From Gavia stellata (taxonomy: Eukaryota > Chordata > Aves > Gaviiformes > Gaviidae): a stretch of DNA of 64,000 nt. This document shows positions 1 through 13,194 of the stretch, one piece after another (positions within the stretch are counted from its first letter, which is position 1; each line of letters opens with the position of its first letter). Under the pieces are notes generated by a model, which was not told the DNA's origin, ran no database searches, and worked only from the letters and a program-made list of their open reading frames with translations. The position numbers and the translations under genes are program-made. The stretch lies in the NCBI RefSeq assembly GCF_030936135.1, contig NC_082595.1, forward strand, positions 77,782,135 through 77,846,134, in the 5' to 3' direction.

Positions 1-3000
1 TATAATTTTGAGGGTTTAAGTTCATAAAATCAAAGAAGACAAACTGATACAAAACTGCTTTCTTAGCTCACCGGTTTTAATATTTTTCTTCGCTCTCCTC
101 ATACAAGATGCTCTGTACAATGTACTAACGCAGTGCCAAACTACAAAGGGGAAAATAATCCTGAAGTTCCTAGCTGTCATCTGTTGCTGTAACAAATTTG
201 CAGTTACTGTTTTTATATTTGAAAACATTTAACTCTTCTTCCAATTTGAATTTATAGAGTTATCTTCAGTACTGCAGGTGAAGTTAATGTTAAGGTGCAC
301 ACATGGTACTTCTAAAGGTTCAGCCTGAGCTGTGGTGTCTCCCTGCATATGTGAGCCCAAAACCAGAGACTGTGGTTTCATGATGGACCATCATGATTTT
401 TGAATCCCATGAATCCCGTGGATTAAGGAGTGTTATGGTTGTGTTGATTTCCACTGACATACACCCTAGAGTAGCTAGAGATTTATATTCCCCTGATCCA
501 GTCCTCTTCTGAGTCTGCAACAGTTTTGATTTTAGAGCAAATGAGACCCTGATCCAAAGAAAGACACAGGCACCTGAAGGAGGACTTGGGAAATTTTTGA
601 GCACTTAACCAAAAAGATCAACCAAAAAAGGCACCGGTCAGTGACTGTGTCTGCACTGGCACCGGAACTCACTGGACCCAAATGTTTTGGAGGCACTTAC
701 GTTCTGCCTGCTGCACAAGCCCAGGGCTGTATTAGTCCAAAAGCTTATTTAGCTAGACAGAGCCTGTAGCAGATGCTTAGGGGAAGATTATTTTAAGTGG
801 GTAAACACTCAGTAATGTTTCCCTCAGCATCTGTTCCCACTTTTTGGCAATAGGTGGGTATTTCTTTCTGAACCAGGGCTCATCACACCAGCGCTGCCAC
901 CCAGCCTGGCCCAGTCCCCCAGGGGTCTCCACGGCAGGAGCTGATGTGATGGAGACTGTTTGACGAGTTGGATTAAATTCAGCATTTAACAGAACCGTTG
1001 CCACTTTGATTGAAAAAAAAGAGCCAAACCCTAATCTGGTAACTGCCTTTTGTATGATAGCCTATGGATTTGGGTAATTAACACAGAAGTGGAAAAAATG
1101 GGGTTTGGTCTTCCTTAGCTTGATTAGAGTCGAACCCACACCCAGGAAAATACTTGGACTACCCTAGCAGACCTAGCAGATAATTTTTTTTATTACAGAT
1201 GGACCACAGCACAACCAAAAATTCAAGACTATGAGACCAGAGGATATGCAGACTAAAATGAGCCTGAAACTGCAGCCTGGTTATTAGTCTTGCCTTAGCA
1301 CATTACCCCAAGTCCCTGTTCTCAGGACAGTTCATATAGTTTACAGCAAAAAACCCACAGAATAAAAACAAATATTCTCTGGAAAAAAACCCAACTGTGG
1401 TGCCTATATCCTGTTTCTTGATTTAGGCCTTACATTTGGCTGTAGGATTGTTGGTGAATTTGCATTTTCTTTGGCTACCAGGATGGGTGTTAGTCCTATA
1501 ATCACTTCGTCCCTGTGCTCTCTACTTCCGACAAGCCTGGCATCCAGTGCCAGCTGTTTACACTGCCAGGGTACACAGTGAATCCGGTGGCATGCAAATC
1601 TGCAGGGAGCGGAGGGAATCCTGGCTGCAGCAGAGCCAGCATAGTGGCACGGCACCAACCACACTTGGTGTCCTGTGACCGAGGCAGCAAGACACGGCTG
1701 AAAGGCTGTTGGGTGCCAGAGCTAGCTGGGCACACGTTAAAGCAGTCATAAGACTACGTTCATTTGGGCAGCATTTCATTTGAGATCAGCATCTAAATTT
1801 AGCTCTTTGTAGGTGTCCCATATATGCTCTAAGCTTCTGTTAGAGGCACTAGAGATCTAGGGGTCAGCTCATCTCTCCGTATAGAGGTGCATGGTGCTAT
1901 CTGCGTGCCCTACGGCAGCTGAGACACGTGCACGAAGCTGGGAGGTGTAACACGGACCTGTACCTTTCTGCAGCAGAACTGATGGGATACCTCAAATGGC
2001 ACAAGATGCCTCAGTCTGGGCAACTGAGTCAGTCCCCAGTCATCAGTCCCCTTGTCAGCACTGAGCCCTACGTGCTGGCTCCGTGGAGGCTGGAGGGTCA
2101 TTCAGCTGAGATGCTGCTCCCTTCAGTGTGAGCTGAATTGCCCACTGGGCTCCACTGACTGTATTGACTAGATCTCAAGTCCCACCCTTTCAGGATTCAA
2201 TTGCCTAAACATAGTGTCATTTTAAGTGCTGTCAAGTAGCCTACCTAATTTCCAGCTGCATTATCAGAGGCTGCAGTTCTCCTTGGGTCCTCTGTCTTAT
2301 CTACCAGCCCTGTGCAGATAGCTTGAGTACCCCAGGGCATCTCACATTGCACTAGATACCTGTGTTAACCACTGAACTGAACCATTTCTGTCCAGGGCAA
2401 GCTGGTCCCTAATCCGATCAAGAACAAGTGCTGAAAAAGCACCTTTGTTAGGAAAGTATTCCAAAAGTAAATGTGTGCGTGAAAGCACTCTTTTTGTGTG
2501 TCAGTAAAATGCACTAAGCAGGATGTTATAAACCACTAAAACATGCTAAATGTTCTGTACATTCAAATTGCTTTTCTTCCTTTCATGGGATTGTCCAACC
2601 TTACTGCAACCTCACTGCTTAATATACTTGCCAGTGTCTGCAGTGAGCGCTGATTATTGACCTAACCAGTTTAGTGGCTGCATGTATTTCTCTCGCTCTC
2701 AGTAACGTATTTACTAACCTCACTCTGGCCCCCTGTGCAGTTCCAGCACCACGTACTGCCCATTCGGAGCCAGCCAGTGTCACTCTGCGTCCCGTGGGGC
2801 CGTGTCTCAGGCGCTCTGTGCTGGCTGCGTAAGAGTCGGTTTCTGGTTGGAGCCGCATTCCTGTATCAACCAGAAGAGAAGGCAGCAGCCTACAGACAAA
2901 CGGGGCTGGAGGGAATTGCTTAGAACTTGGGTCTTGGAAGAAATGACCAAGAGACAGTCGTGTGGGTTCTCTGGCACAGACACTACAGACGCGTACGGGA

Positions 3001-5199
3001 GAGTGTCCTCTGCCTGCTTACCCCGTCACTCTTGCCAAAGGGGACTGCTTGTTGAAGAGCCACCTTTGTGCCATTTTGCTTAGCAAACACAAAATGCTTT
3101 TGCAGCTGCCTGCGAAGCGGGCGTTAGCTTCCATGTGATCAACATGTTAGTATGCCATAAGGAAGGCAACTAAGAAATTTAAAGCGAGTTAGAGTTCTTT
3201 TCAAAGTGCTTTTGAGTGATTTAGGCTTGAAATGAGTAACTTGAAAGCACCCAAATCCTTAGTTAATAATTTACATGTGAATAAAGCTGAAGAAATGCCT
3301 GAGATTCCAGCTACTTCGTTTGATTGCCTCATGTTTACACACTGTGGAGCTCTTTCAGGGAGTACAAGATGTTTGTCATTTGGGTTCCCTGGGATGTTGA
3401 CGTATTTTCCAGGGCTGATGGAATGCATTTGCATGTTTTGCCCTACAGAATTGTATGGGCCTAACTTGTTTTGACATCTACATGTGAGTTCCATATTAGC
3501 CTTTAGACTGCTATTGTAAATGTTGCTTTTAGTTATTGAAAATGGCTTCCTTCCTGCCAGGCAGACAGCATTCAAGTTTTCCAATTGTGATTTTTTTGTG
3601 TGTGTACACATGGGTTTTGAACTGTTCTTAGAAGATTAAGGAATGGTTTTCCTTTGAATACTCAGGATGGAGACAGAAGGCTCTGATGCTACTGGCTGGA
3701 AATCCTTTGAGAGAGAAAAATGCTCCTTCGTGGAGCATTTTTTAAGAGCCTTTTTAAGTAAATATGCAAATACATGTTGCAGTTGATGCGATCCCTTAAT
3801 CCATTCTATTTCAGCAGTTTAGTTTTATTTTGCTTACATGTCATAAGTTGCAGAATTTAGTCATTTAGCAGATGGGTCTAGCTAGGATTCCAGCATCTTA
3901 TGAAAAGTGTTCTTTTTTGTGAGATCAAAGTCTTCATCCGTTATCTGAACAGAATAAAGTCACATATGAAATTCAGCTGAGACACTGAAGTTGCCACCAT
4001 TAACATTTGTGTCTGTATTGCACACTGCAGAAGATAAATCACATTTTCCTTTCAGAATTGTCATGATTATAAGTATTTTCTTTAGGTCATGGTCCATAAA
4101 GGGTAGCTTCCAGTTTTGGCCTTGCAGAGTGTGTGCAACATTGTCTGGCTAAGGGAATACCATTGAAAATACCAGTTGGCCCAGTTGAATCTTTTTTTCC
4201 TATCCAAGTACTCCTTGTTCGTTTACACAGTGGGATTCAGTTGCCTATACGTATGTACTGATTGCTATTTTCAAAGCTATGGGATAGCTGGCCTGGCCTC
4301 CAGCTGGTGCTCCAGAAGGGCACAGATCCCTAGTAGGAGCCGTGTTGGGTCTCCCAGCCCCATGCTTGGGTCCTCAACCACTTAGGTCATTTTTATTTTT
4401 TTTTTTATTCTGAAGTCCTCAAACTTGAGGGTAAGTGTGCTCGGTAGGCTGTTTTCCAGGGCAGCAGTCTGGCAGAGATAGTAAAATGACCATGTCTGCA
4501 CTGCCGGAAATCTGGGCTGCCTGCTCCACCCTCACCAGAGTTCATCAAGTTGTGGCGAGGGCTCAGAGGGGGAGAGCCCTCTCCCGTGTCCCTCCTCCCA
4601 CAGGCACAGGAAAAGGAAATCCAAATCTTTGCCCTGACTCTCACTCCCAGCCCCCTGCACTTCCCAGTGCAGAAATAAGTGGCCCCAGCCATGGACCCGG
4701 CATACTTTGGGAAGCAAAGTTCAGTTTTATCTGAAAAATCTTGCCCCAGCTCTGAAAATACGTCAGTTACTCTGGGTTCAGCATTAGCCTCACGTGGCTA
4801 TACTGTTTTGAGGGCCTGTGCTAGTCTCTGTGCAAGATGCTAATATTGTACCCGTCTGACAGCTAAGCCAGCGTTTCGATAGCCTCTAAGGCCATCCTGC
4901 ACTATGTCGTGCTGTGGAATCGAAGTTTTGCAGGGATTCCCATCCCTATCGTAACTTGATCCAAAACACCGGACCTCACCTCTGGGAAACTCGTTTGATC
5001 CCGACTGTACCTTTGGCCCTACTCTAGCAGCATGTGCCACGGCCAGGTTCCAAATGTGAACATTAATTTGCTAATAGGCGTGATCTGGGACATTGTGGCT
5101 TGAGAGGTAAATGAAGAACCAATGAAAAGTGTAAGATGAACACATGAGAAGAAAAAGTCCTCCGTTCATGCCATTTCTCTCTGACTTTCTCTTTTGCAG
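1..5199 (+). other. FILIP1: FILIP1 intron, 3' part
   Basis: This is non-coding sequence upstream of the FILIP1 stop-codon exon. It ends in a pyrimidine-rich tract and an AG at 5198-5199. The intron begins outside the window. Open frames here, the longest being 136 codons on the minus strand at 3201-3611, show no recognisable protein and no matching splice sites. The only structure I noted is a perfect short hairpin at 3716-3742. No RNA gene was recognised. Confidence 0.75.
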
Positions 5200-5406
5200 A
5201 CAGGACAGGATGGGTCATCCCCGAGACCTACACCCACCCGCATTCCTGTGTCAAAAGGTATGAAAGCAGGAAAGCCAGTAGTGGCAGCCCCAGGAGCAGG
5301 AAATGTGACAAAATTCGAGCCTCGTGCCGAGACTCAGTCTATGAAAATAGAACTGAAGAAATCTTCAGCCAGCAGCTCTGCCTCCCTGGGCGGGGGTCAG
5401 GGCTGA
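5200..5406 (+). CDS. FILIP1: FILIP1, C-terminal coding exon (partial gene)
   Basis: This exon encodes the last 68 residues of filamin-A-interacting protein 1, a long coiled-coil cytoplasmic protein that binds filamin A, promotes its turnover and controls actin-dependent cell migration. The exon opens in phase 0 after the acceptor at 5198-5199 (TTTTGCAG) and reads TGQDGSSPRPTPTRIPVSKG. It continues through KPVVAAPGAGN and FEPRAETQSMKIELKK to a Ser-rich tail ending LGGGQG and a TGA at 5404-5406. I recognise this from the highly conserved vertebrate FILIP1 C-terminus, where human ends in a similar LGGGKG. The tail is basic and Ser/Pro-rich with no predicted fold. The coiled-coil and large central exons lie upstream of the window. 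The exon continues as 3'UTR to a good donor (GTATGT) after 5423. The stop is therefore only 17 nt from the last junction, which is compatible with escape from nonsense-mediated decay. Identity rests on remembered homology. Confidence 0.87.
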   Translation, partial: TGQDGSSPRPTPTRIPVSKGMKAGKPVVAAPGAGNVTKFEPRAETQSMKIELKKSSASSSASLGGGQG

Positions 5407-5423
5407 TGGCGGTGGCTCAGGGG
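5407..5423 (+). other. FILIP1: FILIP1 3'UTR, first segment, and splice donor
   Basis: Seventeen non-coding bases lie between the TGA and a strong donor, GGGG|GTATGT, with the GT at 5424-5425. A weaker alternative donor, GGGG|GTCAGG, lies inside the coding sequence with the GT at 5396-5397. Using it would remove the stop codon (see findings). Confidence 0.6.
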
Positions 5424-8400
5424 GTATGTTCTGCAGGTTTTACTGCTACCATGGAAGTCAGACCCCTGTCTGTGTAGTTGTTCACGTCTGCCTGTACTAA
5501 TGGAGTCCTGCAGCTGTCACTTACAACAGACTAATACGTGTGTGCACTGACTACTTAAGTAACAACATCCTTTTGTTTTCTTACTGAAGTTAAAAAAAAA
5601 AAAAGCCATCAAAAGGCAGTTGTACGCCAGGAAGATTTTCAGCCTAGGAAGTCAGAGTGGGGCAACTGCACTAGGTTATTAATCTAGCCCAGGATTTCTT
5701 AATGATAGACTTGGTCACTTTTTAGTGGATCGAAGGAAGTTTGGTCACTTCTACTGGATTGTCTTCCACCTTAACGGATCACTTTCCACCTTCGCTACTG
5801 CATGGGGCACTTTCCTTCCTGCCTGTGATCACATTTTTTGAGATGCCACCTTGCCTAGGGAAGCAATGCCAGGAGACAGCGCACTTGAGGTCCTGTTTTA
5901 ATGAAAGCTAGTACCTCAGATGTGGGAGGGAGGGGAAGAGAGAAAGGATGGGCACCCTGTGACCAGCCTTCTCTCTAGCAGTCTCCCATCCAAATCAGTG
6001 TTTCTCAGTGGTAAGCTGCTTTCTCAAGGCGGTTACAAAATTCAAGGGGGTAGGGAGGTTGCAGAATGTTTGGCAGCAGCAGTGCTAAGCAGCAGCTTAC
6101 TTCTTCCAGAGGGGGTTAACACTTGTAGACAGTATTTACAACCAGGTCCCTGACCTACACACACTGGGTTACTGCCAGCTCAGGGGTCAGATGAAGGCAA
6201 GTGAGCCAAAAGGTGTTTAGTCTTTAGAAAAAGCTTGAGAAACATTGATCTGGCTAAAATCAATAGCATCCATTTGTGCCTGCTCCAAAGACCACTAAAG
6301 GCTATGAAGCAAGTCACTCCATTGACTTCACTAGGTTTTCAGTTTTTCTGGTTGGATGAACTTGTGCTATATTTAAACCTCAGTTGCCAAGCTTCCTTGT
6401 GTCTTAGAAGGGAAGTAAATACAGACTGCTGGTAGCAGAAATTGCTATCTAAAGGCACAGCTCAGGTACAGTGAAAGAGATAGGGTTTAGTGTGGAAGTC
6501 TCTCTCCAATTCTCAGCAGTTTCAAATATTTTGTCTTAAATACAGACTGCCTCACAATACTATGGCGATGCATCATTTTTTCTTCCCTCTTTGTGATTTC
6601 CTCATTTATATGATTGCATTTTTAAGCATGTTTTAAGGAATTGTTCCAGCATGGAAATGGTGTGGATGCCAATGATTGTTATGATTGTTTATTTAATAAC
6701 AGTAAAGTTATTAAAGGGCATTTTCAATAAGTGATCAATTTCCACAGAAGAAAGTCACAACCAAAAGAAACAGAGCTGAGCAGACTGATAAATGAGGGGT
6801 TTAAAGCTTGTATAATACCTCAACCAGCACACCAAGCTGTAAAGGACCCAGTGGTTAGGAACAGCTTTCAGCAGATGAGGCAGGAAGACCACCAATAAAT
6901 AACAAATACAATTCACAGAAAAGAAAATGCACCAGTGGCTGAAATACTAAATGGCTTTCTGTCTGGGAGAAGAGATTTGATGGAAGAATCTGCCAAAGAA
7001 GGTCAGCAAAATTACGTTCAGTCCAAGCAATGTTTAGTCTTCAGTCTGCACTTTGCATTGCTCTCCAATTTAAGATCCAGATATGGCCATAATCCCAGCG
7101 TAAAGCTGGCATTTTATTATTCACATGAAGGGCATTTTGTCTGTGGTGTAAAAGCTGCTGCTGCATCAGAAAAGAAGTAGGTTTCAATTTTTACACATGT
7201 AGCACCTGCAGTACCTGTTAATTTTAAGGTTCTGGTTCCTATGACATCTGAAAATCGGATTCATATTAGTAGCATTTTTCATAACACTCGATTCCCAGTA
7301 TGTCAGATAAAACTTGGAAACTGGAATTAGCAAGCAATATGAGTTACTATGCCAGAAATATATCAGATCCTCTAAACTAATTGTTATCACTTAAAAGCCT
7401 CGATTTATCAATAAATTGTTGCCGAGATCTTACTGTTCTTATTGTAACATAGACTTTTTAGCAGATGTTTGAAGAAAACACATTATTAAGAGCTTTTTGC
7501 TGGATAGTCACTCTAAATACTGGCACTGAAACAAGTCTTCAGGTCAAAACAGTCACTTAAATAATACTGCAAACATGAGCCCCAAGCTAATGTGGCTTGA
7601 TACAGTGATAAACTACAGCTGCCTTAAGCCTTCGTTTTCAGATCGTTGTTTCAAAGAAACTTAGTTCCTTAGTTAACTGTTGCTATAGCCGGAGCAATAT
7701 TCTATGTGTGCCTGTGGTTGAAAAATTTGTTTGTCTTGCTTGAGATCTAAGAAACGAATTCACCTAAAGAAACAAGGCAGCCTTACAGTACCTAAAATCC
7801 AGGACACACAAATTAGCACAACTGAACCAGAACTGCAGGCGCAAGTCGGGGATTACTCTTGTAGAGTCAGTAGGATTTAATGAGATGGACTCAAGAAATT
7901 CCAGACAGGTCAGACTGAGGATCCTGTTATTTTTCCCAGGAGCAGCACAACAAAAAGGAACTTCTGCTGCATAGGAGAAACCCAAAGAGTTGGAATCAGG
8001 CAACAGGTTTAACTGTTAGCTAAAAATAGGTATTTAGTTGTGCTCATCATTTTTAACATCTGTTTTAATTGACCTGAGAGTCTTGTTTCTTAAAGGTAGA
8101 ATAAGGGTAAGATGAAGGAAAAAGAAAGCATATAGTTCAGAGGTCTTAAAAGTTGAAGCAGAACTGTCTTTATTATATTGGAATTCCCTCTGAATCTGAA
8201 GACAGTTATGTTTAATGACTACAGTAAGATTCCCCACTCAGTAGATCAGCTTCAGAAGGCAATTTAGACAACCAAGTCTAAAGACAGTGGTTAAGCCCCA
8301 AAGGCATCCTGAAGATCTTCCTGAAGTTCTTCCACTGCACTTGTCTAGTCAGTGTTTCAGTTGTGGCTTAATTAGCACTGCAGCCTCTGAACCTAATCGA

Positions 8401-8992
8401 GATCCGTAATCTAGGTATTCTTGTATTTCCTCTAAGGGCTTTAAGTCAAGCCATAATGTCACGGTCACCTGAAGTCAGGATGTAACTCCACACTGGAGTC
8501 AAAAGCTGTAGTCCTGTCTTTGTCACCTCCAGCCACTCACTTCCATGTGGTTGTCCCTTGAGCTGGCACAAGTGTTTGAACTTAACTGGGGAACTGTTCT
8601 GAACTAAAAGGAATCTGGCAAAAAGCGTAAAGGCTGGCTTTGACATAGCTTCGTTCCAGGATCTCGGGCCAGAAAAAGAAAGAAGGCAGGCGTAGGAAAC
8701 AAAGTGACTGTGGAATCATGAATGCCTCCTAGTAGATCAAATACCACACAAATGTAGGGGTAGTGCTGCTTATTTTAAAAACCTTTTGATTGAAAACTTT
8801 CTTCAAAGGTAGGAGACGGGTCCCCTTTCTCATCAGTATCTGAGGAGACTCAAACCCACATCAGCTCCAGTCAGATTCACCAATGGCACTGACAGACAGT
8901 TGAGGGGGAAGAAGAGGGCATTCTTATTCCCTCCCGTAAAGGCTGTGCTGTTCTGCATGGAGGGCTTCAGTATTCACTGAGCAGAAACAAGA

Positions 8993-9060
8993 GAGTGGTT
9001 GAGTGGTCAGGATATTGAACTAGGAGGAGAGAGCCCCCCCAGATTCTGGTCCCTGTTCCA
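8993..9060 (+). repeat. tRNA-derived SINE-like fragment
   Basis: The stretch contains an A-box-like TGGTTGAGTGG at 8996-9006. A B-box-like GGTCCCTGTTCC follows about 40 bp downstream at 9048-9059. The wording in between resembles the tRNA-like heads of old amniote SINEs (MIR/CORE type). No intact tRNA cloverleaf or tail is visible. This is a weak call based on pattern memory. Confidence 0.35.
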
Positions 9061-11382
9061 AAGGCTGCCTTTGAGTTTGGCCTTTTGTGAAACGAAGGCT
9101 TATAAGATGAAGTGTCTATGTTCATCCATCCCTCCATCTGTCCTTCGTTGATGAATAACATTGAACACATCAACCAATTTCAACCAAATCTGACAAAGCA
9201 ATAGGGGTTTCCAGAAAAAGAAGTTCTTCCAGTTTAATGAAAAGGGTGACAGAGAAGAGGAGCAAGACCTTAGCAGTGCCCCACTGCACAGAAGAATGTA
9301 GCATGTGCTCACCTTCATACAACATGTGTGATGTCAGAAACAGCACAAGGACAAGCTTTGTTCAGACCTCAGATTTTACTAGGCGCCAAAGAATCAAACT
9401 CTGAGACACCAATCCATAGGAAAATATTAGGGCCTTTATTTACAGGGTTTCTTGTGTATTCTACATTACTCAATTACAATGCAGAAACCAAACCTTCCTC
9501 TGCCCAGGTGATCATCTAGAATGACTCATCCTCATGCTTTCTCTCTCTTACCTTTTTCTCTGTATTGATTTTTTTTTTTTTATGAAGTGGAACAGTTTCA
9601 GTAGCAAAACGCACTCAACTCAGAGTAATGATGATAGTCACAGTGCTTCATCAGGAACTGAGCTGGCTGAGAACCATCTTTCTATTTTTGGTAGGATTCA
9701 TTGTCACCTGGAGAGATGCCCTGTTTTGGCTGACTGCATGGCCATATAAGCAGTCATGATAACTCAAGCCCATCAGTGGGAACATATGGCTTAGGACAGC
9801 AGTAAGGTGGAGAGGGGGAAGAGTATGGAAAGGGCCAACCCATTCATGAGCAGCACATGTGGACTGAGAAGGTTCACCCTCAGTTCTCCAGATGATCTCT
9901 GATTTTAAATCTAGTTCCTAACAAGTTTTCCACCATGTTCTCTAGATTAGATCCCATCACCTGAATTACTGTTACATATGAGTATTGCTTATGTAGTCAT
10001 TAGCAGAGCAATACATTTGAGTAAGTGTGACTGAAAATGAGGGAGCATAGAACTTCATCCCTAATGCTTGGGGGATTTCACTCAGATTGATAAACATGCT
10101 AAGTAAATAATAGAAGAAAAACAGAGATTTTGATTTATTTTGCCCACCTTTTTTTCCTTTTGTGACACCCATTAGTGTGATTTTTCAAAAAACAAGTAAC
10201 ACTTTGTGACTCTTCTGAATACGCCCATAGAATATGCATGTTACCATATTTAAACCTCAAACCACTTACAGCACATAGTAATTAGCATCATGTGAGTAAT
10301 CTCTAAAGTCATGTTAATATGTTGATTCATGCCAGTCGGATGCCAAGTCATATATTACTGCCTGAAATATGCTACACGTTCTAAAACATGCCCAATATTT
10401 ACATGAATTGTCAGTGATTCTGATCAGAAGTGGAAGAGCATGTCTTTAAAGAGGGTAAGCTACTGTCCTGCTGGGTTTCAGGTGCTTGGCGTAAGCTGCA
10501 ACAGTCAGGATAATTCTCAGACCAATTATATGTTCCCATCACACGTCAGTGGCCGATTTCATTGAGTCGCTGTGAAACCTGTAGTTTGCTGGCAGGAGTT
10601 TCTGTGAGCTCATCTTTCAAACTTGTTCTCATTTAGGGGAATGTTTTTCTCCCCTATGTCAGTGTGAGTTATCCTCTTTCCCTTAATTTTGCCTCTCTCA
10701 GGCAAAATTGTATGCAACGTTTCTCATTATAGATGATAACTTCACTTTGAGTCTTTCTTACTACCTATATACTCCTCTTACTTGGCTTTTTGGAAGATGC
10801 AATCAGGGTTAACTACTCTCAGATGCAGAACTATCAGCTCTGAGAGTCGGGTATGAATCACTCAGGTATGAATGGTTCTTCACTTTAAAAACTCTTCAAC
10901 AGGACTTTAAAAATAGAAATACTGATGTATGATTCTCTTCTGTCGCTTCAGCATGCGTTGTCTGTGGTACATACATTTTTGTATTATCTGGTGTTATTTG
11001 TTATATATTGTAAGAAGAAATTAAACTTTGTATGTTAAAATGTCAGTTGATGTGCTTCATTATATGAACTGGTATTTTTGATAGGCCAGCTGTTTATGAA
11101 GTCTCCCAGAGAAGTTCTGATTTACATCAGTGGGACTGAAAGCAGAATTAGCAGTTTTACATTACATTCGTTTTCTTTTCCTGTCATTAAAATAGTTTTG
11201 TTTAAGTGAATTCATAGCTCCTTGAAATATTCACATCTATAACCCTAGAAAAATTTATGTAATCATATCCTACAGATATAATTGTATTCCTGCAGAGGGT
11301 GGTCCAACAGAACTCTGACAAAATCTGCCCTACTATAATTTTAGCTGAATAACTGCTCAGACACCTCTTTTAGTAACTAGAG

Positions 11383-11440
11383 AGTGTGTGTGTATATATG
11401 TGTGTGTGTGTGTAATATATATATTTTTATATATATATAA
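11383..11440. repeat. (TG)n/(TA)n microsatellite
   Basis: Alternating TG and TA dinucleotide runs, slightly interrupted, form a compound microsatellite in the FILIP1 last intron. It is probably length-variable. Confidence 0.9.
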
Positions 11441-13194
11441 GCATTTCAAATACAAACAACTGATAGAAAAACTAAGAGCATACATATATACGTGTGAGAA
11501 ATGAATGAAAAAATGAATACTAGAACTGGAAATTACTTGATCTTTTTATTATTTCTCCTCCTCTTTTCTGCATAATTGCTCTATTTGGTCTGTAGGAGGA
11601 AGACTGATTCGGAAGCCTGCTGTAGTTTTGCTGTTCATTCAGTGACTGAGCCTTTACAAGGAGCATGATATTTTTCTGCTACCCATTTAGTTTTTAGAAT
11701 TTTGTATCTAAACTCTGTATTAATATTTAATGTGCATAGTGAATATTAAGAAAAAAACTGTTTCATACGGAGTTTGTGTGATTCCCATTGAAGTTAATGG
11801 GAGAGTTCGCCTGAGGTTACAATCTGATGCAGCTTTTTACATTGTATTTTGCAAGAGCTTGAAGTTAGAGAAGAGCACTGGTTGTAAGGCAAAATCTGAT
11901 TGTAGTTTGTGTTTTTTTCACATTCATTGCTCAAATTTGGTAGAACTGGTATACATATCTTGTTGAAAAACATTTGTTATTAATAAATTATAAGGAAAAT
12001 AAATACTTTCTATTTGGGAAATTCTATTATTTCATTTGCCTTAACATATTTTCTTGAATACTGCCTTAGCCCTGCTTTTCTGATTCACCGTGTATAAAAA
12101 GCACGACTGGAATCTGCCACCTACTGGCAAAGTTCTGGCACTAAGAGTACCTGGAAAACATCTTGATTTTTCTTTCTTCTTATAATGTAACTTAATCAAA
12201 CATCTTGCAAATATCAGGTAGGAAGCAGACAAAGGCAGAAGTCAATAAAAATGTAAAAGGGAATAATGATATGATTAGTGTAATTTCTTGGGTCCTGTAA
12301 ATTTTGAAAAATCTTCAGACTATTGAAGGAATCTTAAGAAAAATAATTTCAATTAAGAAAATGAGTGTTTCTGCAAATGTATTATTGTAAGTTTCTAGGT
12401 AGCATTGGTGCAGTTACATTATTTGAAATGCATAAAATACACCTTTTCAGAGAAAAATGTCATTGATCTCTAAATGCTTCTACTAAAAAAGTTGCTTGTA
12501 AGAGCAGTGTATATAGATAGAAGAACAGAAGACCAGGTCATTAGTATTTCAGCAGAGCCCAGAGATTAATCAGGATCAGGGATCTCCTACATTACACACA
12601 GGGAAAAGTTAAACCCTGCCTTTCAAAGATAACAGCAACACTTAGTTTTGCATGCTGTGGCTGAAATTTATCCCCATTAAAGTCAGTAGCAAAATTCAAG
12701 CAGACTTGCTGAATAAAACCAGCATAGGTTTCTAAGCCAAATTTAAACAAAAAATGAGAAATGACCCCATACCTCTTCCTCATCCCCGTTTCAGACTTGC
12801 CAGCAGATTTATGACGGATTTGTTCAGACAGGATACAAGAGACCTAACTCCAAGTCTTCCTCTACCTGGTTTGGGTGTGGGACTGGAACTGTGGTGTCCC
12901 TGTGGTTTAATCCATTCAACTGTATTATTCCTTTTCCCTATGGACAACCGAGTGATGGTCTTGACATTGAAGTGGAAGCCAAGGGCCTCTGAGCCCTAGC
13001 CTGCTTCCAGTTTACTTTCCCTTTGTAGCGTTAGCCAGGAGAGTTTTTATCAACCAGTGATGTGAGAGTAAGCCCGTGAGACATTTCTAGAAGAAAAATG
13101 CTTTGCACTGCCATTGTAATTGTTCTTCTTTAAAGCAACTTGTAATTCATTTGCAGTTTCATAAACCCAAATGTTTTGCTATCTTTTCTTTTAG

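Larger units (their letters stand above)
5424..13194 (+). other. FILIP1: FILIP1 last intron
   Basis: About 7.8 kb of AT-rich non-coding sequence lies between the stop-codon exon and the probable terminal exon. It ends in a clear polypyrimidine tract and AG (ATCTTTTCTTTTAG). It contains a short tRNA-like SINE fragment near 8993-9060 and a (TG)n/(TA)n microsatellite near 11383-11440. If the terminal exon at 13195 is not used, this stretch would instead be 3'UTR or intergenic DNA. Possible poly(A) hexamers occur, for example near 11984. Confidence 0.6.

Noticed and set aside
3201-3611. 136-codon minus-strand frame in FILIP1 intron
   Set aside because: No known domain, no promoter, splice or poly(A) context, and a length within chance for AT-balanced intron sequence.
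3716-3742. Hairpin followed by T-run resembling a bacterial intrinsic terminator
   Set aside because: The window is vertebrate nuclear DNA, so a rho-independent terminator has no meaning here.
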